Below are positions 24,245 through 36,608 of a DNA stretch of 64,000 bases, one piece after another. Source of the DNA: Ischnura elegans (lineage: Eukaryota > Arthropoda > Insecta > Odonata > Coenagrionidae); NCBI RefSeq assembly GCF_921293095.1, contig NC_060251.1, positions 40,715,644-40,779,643 on the forward strand, in the 5' to 3' direction. The notes below the pieces were generated by a model. That model was not told where the DNA came from, did not search any database, and saw only the letters and a program-made list of their open reading frames with translations. The position numbers were made by a program, and so were the translations under genes. The stretch's first letter is position 1, and each line of letters starts with the position of its first letter.

Positions 24245-26136
24245 AATCAATTTAAATGTTTTCCATGTGTGTTGTTTTATTTTATATTGTGGGAAATTCC
24301 TGTTTTAATGATTCGAAGAGTTATTTCCGGGGAATTTTTAACGAAAAGCAGTTTTAATCGTTAAAAATAATAGGACAAATAGTAACACTACCCTGATTCC
24401 TCCTTCCTTGTACGACGTCTTAACTCCCACTCCCCTGCAATAAATTTCACCATTACAGATGCCTATTTCCACACGGAACCTAGTTTTCTTCTATTATTTG
24501 GTATAGTGCCAGCAATGCTTGAGCCAGGAGAAAAAAGAAAAAAATGGAACCGTCATCACGCTATAAATTTTACGATGCCGTCAAAGATTAGTAAGGCCGA
24601 GAAAAAGAAGCAAAGGCAAGATAAAAGAAGCTCTAGCTTTGCGGTATTGAAAGGCTAGTGATGAAAAAATATCCGTAATACTATGGCTTAGCACGCTGAG
24701 ACCGTAAAATAATCGTATAATTAACGGCCCTCCAAGTGGTAATGCCTTTTTTTTATCCATCTAACCGTTTTAATTTGGAGATTTGGGATTCAGTTTCAAG
24801 TTCATAGAAAACTCAGGAGCCGAATCCCTTTTTAATTGTATACGCAGATTTTTTTTAACAGGTAACACATTTCAACATTTCATCATTCATATTATTCATT
24901 AATAAAAACAATTTTCATTAAAAAGTTTTTATCGCGAACTAAAAGAAATAAAATAAATTTCTCTAAGAGTCTCTAAATTATTTGCTACATGTAAAAAAAA
25001 AAAAAAACATTGGGCATATGTTCCACTGTGACACCTAATTTGTGAACATTTTTTTGTTATTATGACTCTTTCATTCTCGTTCCTCTAAATGATTGCAGGG
25101 CTGCCATCGGATTTAGGTGGCCATTTTTTGGACAAATCTCCATATTCAATTTTAAATTCCGATTAACAAATTAATATGCAGTTAAAAACATAATAAAAGT
25201 GTTATAATATTGCATCGTCATCTGGTTCTGAGTTATCCTGTAATTTTCAGCTTCGTAGCTTAAAATTGAATTGCAAGATTTGACCCGAGCAAGATGACAA
25301 ATAACAAAGCGAGTTTATGAAAACTGGTTCATAAAATGGGTGAATGATGAAGAATTGGATAAAATTTAGAAACATTACTATTAGTCTCATAATAATGAGA
25401 GGCTTCACAGAGACCACGATGGACCCAAACATTGAACAGCATATAGCATGCTCCGCACATAAGTTAAGAAGGAACTGAGCGTGAATTAGGGAGTAGTAAG
25501 GTATTTATTTTTGACTTTTGTGATCAATTTCTTTGAAAATATATTTTAGAGCTCAAATAAGAATTATACCTCGCTTTTTCGGCGTGAAAAGGCTGGGAAA
25601 AGCCTGAAAAATGTATGCATCAAACAAGCTAGTCGAAGAAATGTTTAAGCTCTTTAAATTTGCTCTTAATGTACTTTCTTCCTTGCTGCGGGGAGAAACG
25701 AGTTATTCCAGCCCCTCCGTTAGTCCTTACCTCAATATGTGATGGCCTTCCCGTTGCTACCACTGCCATCTCGTGTGCCCGAAGAGCAATAAAATAAGCA
25801 CCAAACCTTTCAGCGGAAGAAGTTAATCGTCGCCTAATTAGTTACGCTGCTTTCAAATCGAGCGTAATTGAAGCCAGGCTCAAGGACCTTGCATAATTTG
25901 GAAATTACTCTCAGTCAGATATTCAGGGGAGAAATTCGATTCAAGAATATTTCGCCGTTTCTCATGAGAAACTTCCACAGATTGGTTCTTACCAAGTAAT
26001 ATTAATGTTCGGCTAAAAGTTCTCAGGGAAGTGTAACCCAACTGCTGTGACATTTTCCCATTTTCCTAAAAGCAATATATATTGAAAATTCAAAATATCG
26101 ATTTATCCACACCATTCTAAAAAAAATCCAGAAAAT
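24245..26136. other. Anonymous AT-rich sequence, no gene seen
   Basis: A poly-A run lies near 24990-25010. No coding or repeat structure was recognised. Confidence 0.4.
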
Positions 26137-26149
26137 ATGAGGAGAGCAG

Positions 26150-26305
26150 AAGAAAGATCTGAGGTTTTCCCGGCGTATGATGTTGTTGAAGTTATTTCGG
26201 GTTTCCCACCGGATAAGGTTCTCCATCTCTGGTCGAGACACGACCATCGAAACGTCGGCAGAGATAGAGAACCTTATCCGGTGGGAAACCCGAAATAACT
26301 TCAAC
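26150..26305. repeat. Near-perfect hairpin flanked by 13-bp direct repeats
   Basis: Arms 26185-26230 and 26260-26305 are inverse complements at 45 of 46 positions, with a 29-nt loop containing a 'cgaccatcgaaacgtcggc' motif. The exact 13-mer ATGAGGAGAGCAG occurs at 26137-26149 and at 26306-26318, bracketing the segment like a target duplication. 'gaaacgtcgg' modules are common at ends of Penelope-like and other retroelements, so a retroelement terminus is plausible but unproven. Confidence 0.75.
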
Positions 26306-26318
26306 ATGAGGAGAGCAG

Positions 26319-29300
26319 GTTGAGCAAATTCATTCACATCCTGTCACACTGTCTCATAGTATTTATAATTGATTTAATAGAGGATTTTTTATAGTTCTCT
26401 CGGAACTGAAAAAGACGATTAACCTCACATTTTCGTGAATTTGACATTCAGCATAATAGCCGTACACAGCCATAGATTCTTACCACACACACGGCTCGCA
26501 AGATCACCTCTTACGAGTCGATTCCATAAATAAGAAGGGAATAATACGAAATGGATCATTAAAACCATCGTCCATAGATCCACAATCCAAGAGGATTTCA
26601 TATTTCTGTCACACTACTTTAATTATAAACTTTTCCACCCTGAATGCATAATTGAAAGACTTGAGAATAGACGAGTAGTGAGTATAGTCCAAGGCAGTGC
26701 TTAATTCCTAATATTTTAGGTACCGGAACGCATACGTACCAATACATTTAACCCACAAGATTTTCAAATATAAGCCTTCCCCCCTAAATACTTCCGTTTT
26801 TTTTAACTCGTCATAAAAGTTTTATTGAAGGAATCATGTTTGACCAAATATTAAAAAAACGATTAAATTCTTTGACACCACCCAATTCTCACCACTTCTA
26901 TTCCGTGTAACTGAGGACTCCTTGTGGAAAAAGGAAAACTTGAACACATATCTGACAGAATGACCATCACATTGTCCGAGCGAAGAAACGGAATTCCGAA
27001 CTATAGTCCGACCCATTCATCTCGCCGTGGGGCAGTGTGTATTACCTCGCCTCCCCTTTTTCAACTCCGTCAGGGAATAATAATATAAAAGCAACTGGAC
27101 ACGTTTCAAAACCGTGCGGTTTTTTCCCACACGAGTGAAAACGCGTAATGTGCAAGAGGCGTTGTTCTCGATTCATTACATCCGATTAGGGCATTGTTTA
27201 TAAGCAGTTTTCAGCTCAGCAATCAGTTAAATACTTTAGTAATGAATTGAAATCATTACCAAATGAAAATGTACAACACTGAATATTCTGCGTTGGAAAG
27301 GTCAATTAGGTTGGGCAAGTTAAGAATAGTTGCAATTTTAATTTTTTTTATTTTTGCAGGAATGAAGAGCCTTTGATTGGTTTAAGAACGTTGCTCCATG
27401 GTTGTGAGGCGGCAGCGGTAAAAAATTATTTTTTTAAAGCAGTGGACCGATAATGGATAAAAAGGAAGGGACAACGGTTCACAGCCAATACATGTATGAC
27501 AGCAAAAAGTGGCTTCTCTGTAGCCAATACCTTAGGCCAACATATTAACTCCAACTTCAATATGTGCATAGTAGGGGAAGAGGAAAAATGTTAGAAAATG
27601 AATTACTTAAAATGCATTTCATCAAAATCGTCATACTTCCCCTCTTTCGTTTGTAATAAATGCAATTAAATAAATTTTCCAATAAAAATCAACCATACGA
27701 AAACAAACACTATCGTGAAATCAGCTTTGATAATGATTGCGCTGCACTGTTAAAAGATAATGGCCGCACCTAGTTGATTTAAATTGTAAATGTTTATTTG
27801 AATATTCTTTAAACTTCCTTCAGATGAATGATTTACGCTGACCAATGCTGGCTATCGCTTATTATTCTATCTTAGCTCAGTTCTGGGAGCTAGTGCGGGA
27901 TTGATTGGTAAAAATTAAGTCAAGAATTAGATAAGAACGCAGCACTAACTCACACTGACAAATTCACACCCTTAAACTGACGGATGGAACCACCCCAAGT
28001 ATCAGACATGCACCTGTCCTCCCAATGTCATACGTTCGCTCCCTTCGGCAAGAAGCAAATTTCCGGTTTGGTGCGAAAGGCTGAATATCAATGGGAAATT
28101 AGCCTCGTCTTAGGTGACAGCCACGTCAACCTTGTGAGTTGAACTTTTCCCACTGAGTTAGTCGTAATGTAAGTACCGACCTGACGTTTCGATAGCTGAC
28201 CCTGCCGATGACCAGTGGGAGTAACAGGAAATCATGAATTCTTTCATTCGTAACAAGGCCGGAGCCATAGCATATTTTTCAGAGGGGCTCATTTGGAGTG
28301 GGGACACATTTCTGGGGGGTTTGGGTGAACGAGGTATCCTTAAGACTGTATCCCCATAAAATATTGTGAGGAGGTGGGTTAATCTTGAGAGACATGTGTG
28401 TGGTAAGAGCCTAAACCTGTGTAGGACAATCATAGATAATGTCAAAAAACACATTAGGCCAAATATCCGCCAGTGTATATTTAAAGGTTTTTCAAGTCTG
28501 TATCCGTTCCAATAGAACCATTGAAATTCTATCATTTGTCGAAGCCTTATATACCCCCACACTCCGGCCTTGATTCATTAAACAAGTGTTCATTGAGATA
28601 CGGTGGAACAGTACCATCAGGAATGAAAATTCCTTTGAAAATTCCATGTAAAAACTTTATAGGATATGAAGTGTATTTAGCCGTTTCCATCCCTCTCCGC
28701 TCCACATGCCTCGCATTCTGATAATGACCTAGAATGAAATTCTTATTACGCTTGACTACAAAGCATAAAAACACGAATCACAAATTTCAACCACTTAGCA
28801 AGCCATTACCTCATCAACCTCAGCCGCAATTACTATCTGCTAACCATTAATTCCTAATGCAAGAAGGACCTTAAGAGACTATCAATTCTCGGCTTTACAC
28901 ATACTTATTCCTGTTTACAAAAAAATAGGCTAGATTGAACACGATGTTTTTTTTCCACTCGGAAATTTGAGGAGGTGATCATTTTTTTATTGGCATGCAT
29001 TTAGCACCTGATCATTTTAACACATGGTAAATGAGGAGTCAATGAATAAACTTCAATTACTAAAAAAAATAGTGACTAATTCCGCTCTCAAGGTAGAAAT
29101 TAGTCCACTTATTAGCTTCAAGTTCTAAAAACAACCGAACGGTATTTAACTACCGCTAAATCATGAGCTTAACACATTAAAATTTTAACCTCAACTCGAA
29201 AATGATACCAACGACCTCACCTATCAAAAAAATTTGTCATGATTATCACTTCGATCTCGGATTCAAGCGTGATCAATTATGCATTACAATTTTTTTTACT

Positions 29301-29368
29301 TGAACCACTTCAAAAACAAGAAGAAGCAATGTGCACTATGTGTTTATCTCTATCAATTACAAAGCATT
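26319..29368. other. Intergenic with weak retroelement traces
   Basis: Near 27385-27420 the translation LLHGCEAAA resembles the LLYGSEAWT motif of RTE-type proteins. Near 28165-28220 'cctgacgtttcgatagctgac' resembles the retroelement end modules seen elsewhere. A 134-codon minus-strand frame at 28158-28562 has no recognisable domain. None of these is strong. Confidence 0.25.
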
Positions 29369-29823
29369 GGGGATCGGGTTGATGTAGTGGCTATAGTGTT
29401 GGCTTCCCATTTCGTGGGCCCGGGTTCAAATCCTGACCGTGGCGGAGATTTTGCAGACTCCCCGATCCTTGCTTGAATGTTGTGTGGCGGGTATTTCAAG
29501 CGCAACACTGCGTCCGTCGGATGGGACGTTGAGCCGTGGTCCCCTTGGCGCCTTTCGTTAAGAACAGGCTAATGCCGACGCCGGGTTTCTCTCCACCCTT
29601 CCTTCCGTACCCTTCCCTCATGGCGCAACTGACCTCAGCTGTCGGTCGCCTCCTCCAAATACCACACCATACCTTATTTAACAATAGTAATTATTAATTT
29701 ATTAATTATTTGGCAATAATGTCAATAAAATTTCTAAATAGAAAACATACGGTGTGCAATTTCAACTACCACATCTCAAAAAAATATATTGCGGATGTAT
29801 TATATTTTAGTGGTGGGGAAGTA
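29369..29823 (+). mobile_element. tRNA-derived SINE-type repeat, copy 1
   Basis: The head holds an A box (TGATGTAGTGG, 29380-29390) and a B box (GGTTCAAATCC, 29423-29433) at tRNA-like spacing. The body continues through 'cgcaacactgcgtccgtcg', 'cctcagctgtcggtcgcctcc' and an AT-rich tail. A second copy spans 33178-34270 (interrupted) and a fragment lies at 32468. The head does not fold as a complete tRNA, so it is not a tRNA gene. Confidence 0.75.
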
Positions 29824-30723
29824 ACCAAAAATGCATTTGTTTCATAAAGTATAATTTCATATGATCTATCATCATCTCTCTTTCTACTGCATTAGCACCA
29901 ACTATATGCTAATTATCCAACATTAAAACGTGGATTCACTATGCTTTTGCGGTTTATGTTTCAGAAGAACGTAGGTATACATTTCTTAAACAAGAGTATT
30001 TAATGCATAAAGACACCGGTGTATTCTTATCACTATGAGCAATGAAATTAGAATTTTGCGTAAGTGATCATTAGAATTTTGCGTAGGAAACTTCGAAATT
30101 CGATAGATTAAATCAACGTATAGCCAATTGACTAAACACTCCATAGCCGTCATTTATTAGCAACTTCATAAGTTATTACTTAAGCTAACTCTAATCTCTT
30201 AAGCTATGCTGTACTTCTAGACCTAATTCTATTTCTGAACTCAACACCACTCAAAGTGACGTTTAGAATAGCTAAGTTCACCATCATCTTTAAGACGAGT
30301 GATACATCTTGAAGGCGATGATGTGCCAATTCACAATATTACAAGATGGAAACTTAAGAACTCTTCTTTTGTCTTAACATGAGGATTCAGAGGATGCTAA
30401 CGTGGAATTAGTCGTATCTCTTTCTCCTAACTCTACAGATCTCTCGGCATAGGACGCAGAAGGCGTAGAAAAAGAGAGTTGGTTATAAAATTGTTGGGCA
30501 TGACGGTGAAACCAGAAAAATGAGGAGAAAGTTCGAGAATGCCGAATTGATAAGCCAGGGATACCTTTTCGGCTAAACTTGGGCCCAAGATGTTTTCCCT
30601 TTCTTCTAAACAGCCAGCACTGATCTCACGAGAAGCCCGGTGAAAATTCGGCGTCGGAAACGCCTCTTAAGTTCCAGCTGACTAAGATGAATTCGTTCAC
30701 CAATTATATTTTGTGCCGTATCT
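29824..30723. other. Intergenic, no gene seen
   Basis: AT-rich. A basic-looking stretch near 30440-30550 may be RTE debris, too degenerate to call. Confidence 0.35.
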
Positions 30724-31391
30724 AATAGGGTAGTTTCCTTCATCAAAGAAAACAAAAGGCAATAATTGCGATTCGATACCCACCATTATTGTATTCATAA
30801 TATACAAATTATTTCGTTTTAGAAATGCCGGTTTAGACGAATGGCAATGGTCCATTTTTATCCTCATTTGAAAAGGGCCAGATTGGCGCCCATGCGATGC
30901 CACTCCACGTGACGTCACAGGAACCTAATTTCTATACGAGAAGATAGGAGTTATACATCGTCTGAGGTTACCAATGCATGCATGAGGCGTAGAGCTCAGG
31001 GAAACATGTCTTAATAATCACTTATTAAAACTGGCTAAGGTCGGAAAGTTTTCCTCGTTTGATAAGGTATTAATAATCCTTATTTAAGCCAAGCGCTACC
31101 AGCCAGCAGGGTACTCAGCTACCCGCTAGCAGCCTGCGACGTATCAGCGCTAAGCCTTGCCTCAAGGTCACCACACCGGGCGGGAGGGGGAACCAGAAAT
31201 ACGACGTACGGAGAGATTTCCCGGCATTCATACTTACGCGTCGCGTTTTCGCGCGCTTGAAAATTTTCACTTTTCATTTAATCGCGAAAAATAGATATTG
31301 TCATTTAAAAATCTAAAAGCGTGAAATACGTACTCCAGGAGTAATAATCTTTCGATTTAGGCAATAAAAAATAATAGGAAACCACCCTATT
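30724..31391 (+). mobile_element. ATAGGG-ended MITE, copy C
   Basis: Same orientation and nearly the same length as copy A (668 bp), from AATAGGGTAGTTTCC to GGAAACCACCCTATT, with all internal landmarks. The small minus-strand frame is again open. Confidence 0.85.
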
Positions 31392-32467
31392 CAGTTTTCT
31401 CATTGTAAAAAATTTGAATGTTCCTGTTTACTTGTCCGTTTTTGCCTTACGTGTCTTCGGCGAAGAAATTGAAGTTCTCAACCCTTTCGCAAAAAGGCCC
31501 AAAGAAAGTTACCGACGTCACTGCCCGCAACCATCCAGTAACCTTGGGTGCCACGCAGCAATTCTCTGAACACGCTATTCATCGAGCAAATTCGGAATGA
31601 GCCTGCGGGATCAGATGACGTCACAAACTCGCGAGGGCGGAGATTTTTATTACTTTTTGCGGAATATATAATTTTTCTTTTGCATCTCCTCAGAAATGTA
31701 GAATTTTCTCACCCATCGTCCGAACTGATTTACTTAATTACTATTCCAAATCAGGTCCCCTTTGGCGGGACTTCATCGGTTACTCGTCATTATCGTTTTG
31801 ACGTTATTACAACGTTAGGCATGAGGAAAACGAGCACAGTATTACTCACACCCCAAGTTCTCACTTTTACTCGATGTAGCTAAACTAAATAGCCTCAAAA
31901 ATCTTGTAAGTCTTCAAATCGTGAAATTACTGACATTTTAACACGCTGCGCACGGATTTCGAAGATTCTAATCATTTAGACGCGTCAGCTAAAACAATTA
32001 TAAAGCTCACGATAGGGATGTGGTCAAACGTTTCCATTTGCTGTTCTTTACTCACTAATTTTCGCGAATAAAAATGTTTGTGGCTTCATATTTTTGCCAT
32101 TTTCCTCTCGATTTTTAATATTCGTGCCGTTATTGAAAACTTTTTTTGTGTTTTTCTTACGTTTGATAAGATAAAGTTATAATTCAAACGTTATATTTTT
32201 AACGACATTTAGACCAAACCAAAGACAATTCTCCCAAATTGGCAACATATTTCCAATCTCAACATCTCTACCCAGATGCGTCGTTCCTCTTCCCCGGTAC
32301 GCAACATGCTCACCTTCTAGCGGGTTCAATAGCGACGTCGTGACGTTATTTTCAAGGTAGAATTTGGGAGACAGCATCTTCAATGTGAAGAGATGGGGAG
32401 AGAACAAGATCTGTCGATAATTTTTTTGAAGATTTTTGATAAAATTAATAATGAACAATGATTAAAA
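31392..32467. other. Intergenic, no gene seen
   Basis: A frame of 111 codons at 31548-31883 and one of 93 codons on the minus strand at 32177-32458 have no recognisable motif and were not called. Confidence 0.35.
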
Positions 32468-32570
32468 TCCGGTGCGCTAGGGTTCAAATCCCGGCGGTAA
32501 CAGAGAATTTTCAGAGACTGCCCCCGATACTTGCTTGAATGTTGTGTGGAGGGAAATTTCCAGCATTTCA
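32468..32570 (+). mobile_element. SINE-type repeat fragment
   Basis: It begins at the B-box region (GGTTCAAATCCCGG) and continues with 'cgatacttgcttgaatgttgtgtgg', as in the copies at 29369 and 33178. The A-box half is missing. Confidence 0.6.
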
Positions 32571-32899
32571 GTTCTAATATTCGATACTTTCCTCGCGGAA
32601 ATAGCTTAAAGAAAAAGTATTCATTGTCTTTTCTTGCGATTAAGGGGCAATAATCTTTGGCAATAGGGCGAATTATTTATTTCTTAACATTGAGGGCATT
32701 TAATCTTCGAAGAACTGTTTTCTCTCTCAGTAGGTTTTCGCAGGTTTTTCACGCCCCCCTTCTTGTGTGGGCGTTTTCCTGCAGTGGGTTTTTTCCAATA
32801 AGGACGACAGTCAATATCCTTAGGTTTTTCCCACGTTCACTAACATCTTTTTACACTTGGTCAATAGTAACTTTGTTAACTTATAATGCTAATTGTTGA

Positions 32900-33072
32900 T
32901 TGAAAATGGAACTTCTATTTATCTTTAATGTAATTTCTCTGCATGTAATTTCACGAGCAACTAGACAATGTATTTAACTGCATATACTTAATGTTTGACG
33001 AGGGGTTATATGGAAGATGGGACTTTCTAGTCCCAATCTCGCCCAATAAAGACGTATTATTATTATTATTTT
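32900..33072 (+). mobile_element. Non-LTR retrotransposon 3' end with TTA-repeat tail
   Basis: The segment ends 'gtcccaatctcgcccaataaag' followed by (ATT)n. That combination is typical of the 3' untranslated end of several insect LINE families. No coding part remains. Confidence 0.55.
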
Positions 33073-33177
33073 CGTGATTAAATGAGGTTCTCTATTAAAT
33101 TTTGACATTTGTCAGTGGCTTTATAATTTAATATCAGACTTCACTTTGCGGAATAACGAATGATATATGTAAAGCGT

Positions 33178-34270
33178 GGGGGATCGGGTTGGTGGGGCGG
33201 CTGGAGTGTTGGCACCCCACTCCGCGGTCTGGGGTTTAAATACCGGTGGTGGCAGAGAATTTTGAGAGGCCGTCCGATCCCTGCTTAGGTGTTGTGCGGA
33301 GAAATTTTCCAGCGCAACACTGCGTCCGTCGAATGGGACGTTGAGCTGTGGTCCTCTTGGCGCCTTTCGTTGAGAGCACGCTTATACCATCGCCGGGTTA
33401 CTCTCCACCCTTCTTTCCTTACCATTTCTTCATGGCGCAAATGACCTCAGCTGTCGGTCGCCTCCAACAAATACTATACCATACCTTATTTAACAATAAT
33501 AGGGTGGTTTCCTATTATTTTTTTATTGCCTAAATCGAAAGATTATTACACCTGGAGTACGTATTTCACGCTTTTAGATTTTTAAATGACGATATCTATT
33601 TTTCGCGATTAAATGAAAAGTGAAAAGTTTCAAGCGCGCGAAAACGCGACGCGTAAGTATGAATGCCGGGAAATCTCTCCGTGAGACTTATTTCTGGTTC
33701 CCGCTGCCCCCCTGTGAGGTGACCTTGAGGCGACGCTTAGCGCTGATACGACGCAGGCTGCTAGCGGCTAGCTGAATACCTTGCTGGCTGGTAGCATCCT
33801 TATCAATTGAAGAAAACTCTCCGACCTAAGCCAGTTTCAATAAGTGATTATTAAGACATGTTTCCCTGAGCGCTACGCCTCATGCATGCATTGGTAACCT
33901 CAGACGATGTATAACTCCTATCTTCTCGTATAGAAACTAGGTCCCTGTGACGTCACGTGGAGTGGCATCGTATGGGCGCCAATCCGGCCCTTTTCAAATG
34001 AGGATAAAAATGGACCATTGCCATTCGTCTAAACCGCTATTTCTAAAACGAAATAATTTTTATATTTTGAATACACAAATGGTGGGTAACGAATCGCAAT
34101 CAATGCTTTTCGTTTTCTTTGATGAAGGAAACTACCCTATTATTAATTTAATAATTATTTGGCAATAATATCAACAAAACTTCTCAATGGCAAACACACG
34201 GTGTAGAATTTCGACTACCATATCTCAATAAATGTATTAGGGATGTATTATATTTTAGTGGTGGGGAAGT
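33178..34270 (+). mobile_element. tRNA-derived SINE-type repeat, copy 2, interrupted
   Basis: The two parts, 33178-33497 and 34142-34270, align with 29369-29823 in order. They are separated by MITE copy D. The B box is mutated (GGGTTTAAATACC), so this copy is older or inactive. Copy 1 supplies the uninterrupted version of the junction. Confidence 0.75.
33498..34141 (-). mobile_element. ATAGGG-ended MITE, copy D (inverted), inserted in a SINE-type repeat
   Basis: Runs from AATAGGGTGGTTTCC to GGAAACTACCCTATT in reverse orientation to copies A, C and E. The insertion point is a TA-rich stretch (AACAATA / TATTAATTTA) of the surrounding repeat. The 73-codon frame on the plus strand is the same recurrent frame seen in the other copies. 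Confidence 0.85.
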
Positions 34271-34350
34271 GGGGCGGCAAACTGATCTTTGCCACCCTGA
34301 CAAAACTCCGGCCCTGAGGGAGTGTAACTTGCTTAACACCTTGAGTGCGG

Positions 34351-34413
34351 CATGACGTGATATCACGTCATGGTGCGCTATCCCCTGGTGCTGATGACGT
34401 GATATCACGTCAT
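34351..34413. promoter_or_regulatory. Two subterminal palindromes of the piggyBac element
   Basis: ATGACGTGATATCACGTCAT, a perfect 20-bp palindrome, occurs at 34352-34371 and again at 34394-34413, 42 bp apart. Such repeats could be transposase binding sites. That role is inferred from position only. Confidence 0.6.
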
Positions 34414-35387
34414 GTGTACCCCGAGGGTTCCGGCCCTCCGTAAGAGCTCGGTTCAATTCTTTAATGACATTTCACCCCCCTAAGTTGCTCAGCAGGGATA
34501 TAGGAGCGCATTTGTGGACGCCGTTTCAAGCAACCTTTCCTGGGAGGATCGGGAGAAATTTTTTCTTTTATCTTAAGGTAAGCCAATTTTCATTCATTTT
34601 CTCCCCTGTATTTTATGCTATTATTTTTATTTATTTCTATTAGTGCGTGAGTTTGACAAATTTTATTTGAGTTTTATTTTACAAATCAAAAGTATTTACT
34701 AACTGGAACTTACTTATGTGTGTTTATTAATTTTTTATTGTTTTAATAATGTTTAGCGAGAATATAGATTTTTTCCATCCTTCCTTTTTTCTTCTTGCGA
34801 GCCTTTCATTTTTCGAACCTTTATTGTCTGATGTTAATAAGTTTTATTCAATTAATACATGCAGTACTGTGATTAGTTAAACTTTAATTTAAATTTGAAA
34901 ATGCCATTACATTTTTTATGCAACGTAACATATCTCTAACTTTTGCACCCTTCCTTTGTTTGTCAGTGCAACTCCTAAGCAGTGAGGGGATCGACAAGCG
35001 GCAATATTACGAGAGTGAAGGAAGTTATTTACGGAAAAAGTGTAAGTAATTTATAATATTTATTGTTGATATATGTATATTATGCACTTATAAACATTCT
35101 TATTATAATTGCAAATAACTGTTTGCACATTATCCCATGGATTGGCGAAAAAGTGCTTAGGAGTTACTTTATAAAAATGCTTTTATTTTCTCGATAACCG
35201 TGAAATCAATGGCTTATGGGTGCTTTCAATTCTTTGTCTCGCCATTGTGAATATTTAGTTCTTAAACATAGTTTTACATTAGTAAAGCTGTTTGTAGCAT
35301 TTCAGCTTTGGCCTATTTCACCGAGAGTGTTTACTTTGATCCTGTTATTTATCGGAATTTAAAAAAAATACAATGTATTTATTGCAG

Positions 35388-36608
35388 ATGGTACGGAAGC
35401 GAGAAGTAAAACGGAAAATGTTTTATGCTGGCAGGCACTCAATGCCGCCTGAAAGAGGTGAAATTCTCTATTCATCAGCTTTTGTAGATGATCAGTAGTC
35501 TTCAACCTTCCATCAGGACCTGCAGCCATCGACGTCGAGGGAGGAAACCTCCGCAAGGGCACAAACATTTCCTTCTTAGCTCTCTGCCTTCTCTAGAAGA
35601 ATGTACACGAAGAAGGGGGAGCTCCTGGAAGAGAGCGGGATCAGGCATTCTCTGAAGACTCCGAGCTAGAAATTAGAGAGGAGGAGGGTGGGGAGGAGGT
35701 TGAACCCTCACAGTCAGGTACTGCGTTGCCTCCTTCTACGCCAGATCCCTTTATGTCAATCACTGGCCCATCCCCTTTGTCCTATTCTTTCCTGAACCCT
35801 CTAACAATACCGTCCGTCTTTTGCGGTGGACCCTTAGTTCAGTGACCCCTCAAAATATCACTTTCATAGAAAACCCAGCTCTCACCATTCCACCCCCTTC
35901 CAAGGACCCAAGTGTTTTTTGCGTCTCCTTTTCCCAGACACCCTCTTTCGTATACAGACATACTTTCTCATAATCTTCGAAAGAATAGGTTAGGAATTGG
36001 AAACAATTGACCTATGAAGAGTTTTACCTTCATAGGCCTAATATTTCACAAGGTAAGTATTCCTATAACCAATATATCCGACTTATGGAGCATTGCTATC
36101 TTGTTTGACCTGCTTTGCTTTCGGATATACATGAGTCGTGATGGATTCTTTAGCATTCTTCAAGCCCTACATTTTTCAGCGAATACCGGCCCAAACGAAT
36201 CAGAGCCTGAGTATTTCCTCTAAAAAAAATCCGTCCCTTTTAGATTCATTTCACTCCTCCATTGATTCCCTAATAATTCCTTCCCGAAAGCTATGCACGC
36301 TTTTTCATTTATCGTGAACTCGCCGGAAAGATTTCCCTTATAAATTCCGTCTTTCTGTCATTAGATCCTTTATTCTTCCATCCCACATTCCTTATACCAA
36401 GCCACTTTTACCATCAATATATCAATCTCACTTCCCTGAACTCATCCAAGAGGAAGGTGGCAGAAAGAAAAATCGATGGTGCAAGTATTGCACTATTGCG
36501 GTGCAAGCACTCTTGGGCGTAGGAAAGAGACCGCAGATATCTACATTGGCTGCTAGGTCTCCTCTAATCTGTCCCGAGCTTTTTTCTTTCTTTCATGAGA
36601 AGGCATAA
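35388..36608 (+). pseudogene. piggyBac transposase pseudogene
   Basis: The first ATG follows an acceptor-like 'tttattgcag' and opens MVRKREVKRK, a basic N terminus. An acidic segment (SELEIREEEGGEEV) follows near 35660. The strongest match is near 36090-36200: LWSIAILFD, FRIYMSRDGFFSILQALHFS and NTGPN correspond to the conserved block before the first catalytic aspartate in piggyBac transposases. At 36425-36605 the C-terminal cysteine-rich region survives (RWCKYC, then LICPELFFSFH). Several frameshifts and stops separate these pieces, and most of the catalytic DDE region is deleted or unrecognisable, so the gene is dead. It lies between the TTAA-bounded ends in the expected orientation. Confidence 0.8.

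Noticed and set aside
29380..29440. tRNA gene
   Set aside because: A and B boxes are present, but stems do not close, and the unit continues into a repeat with other copies; it is a SINE head.
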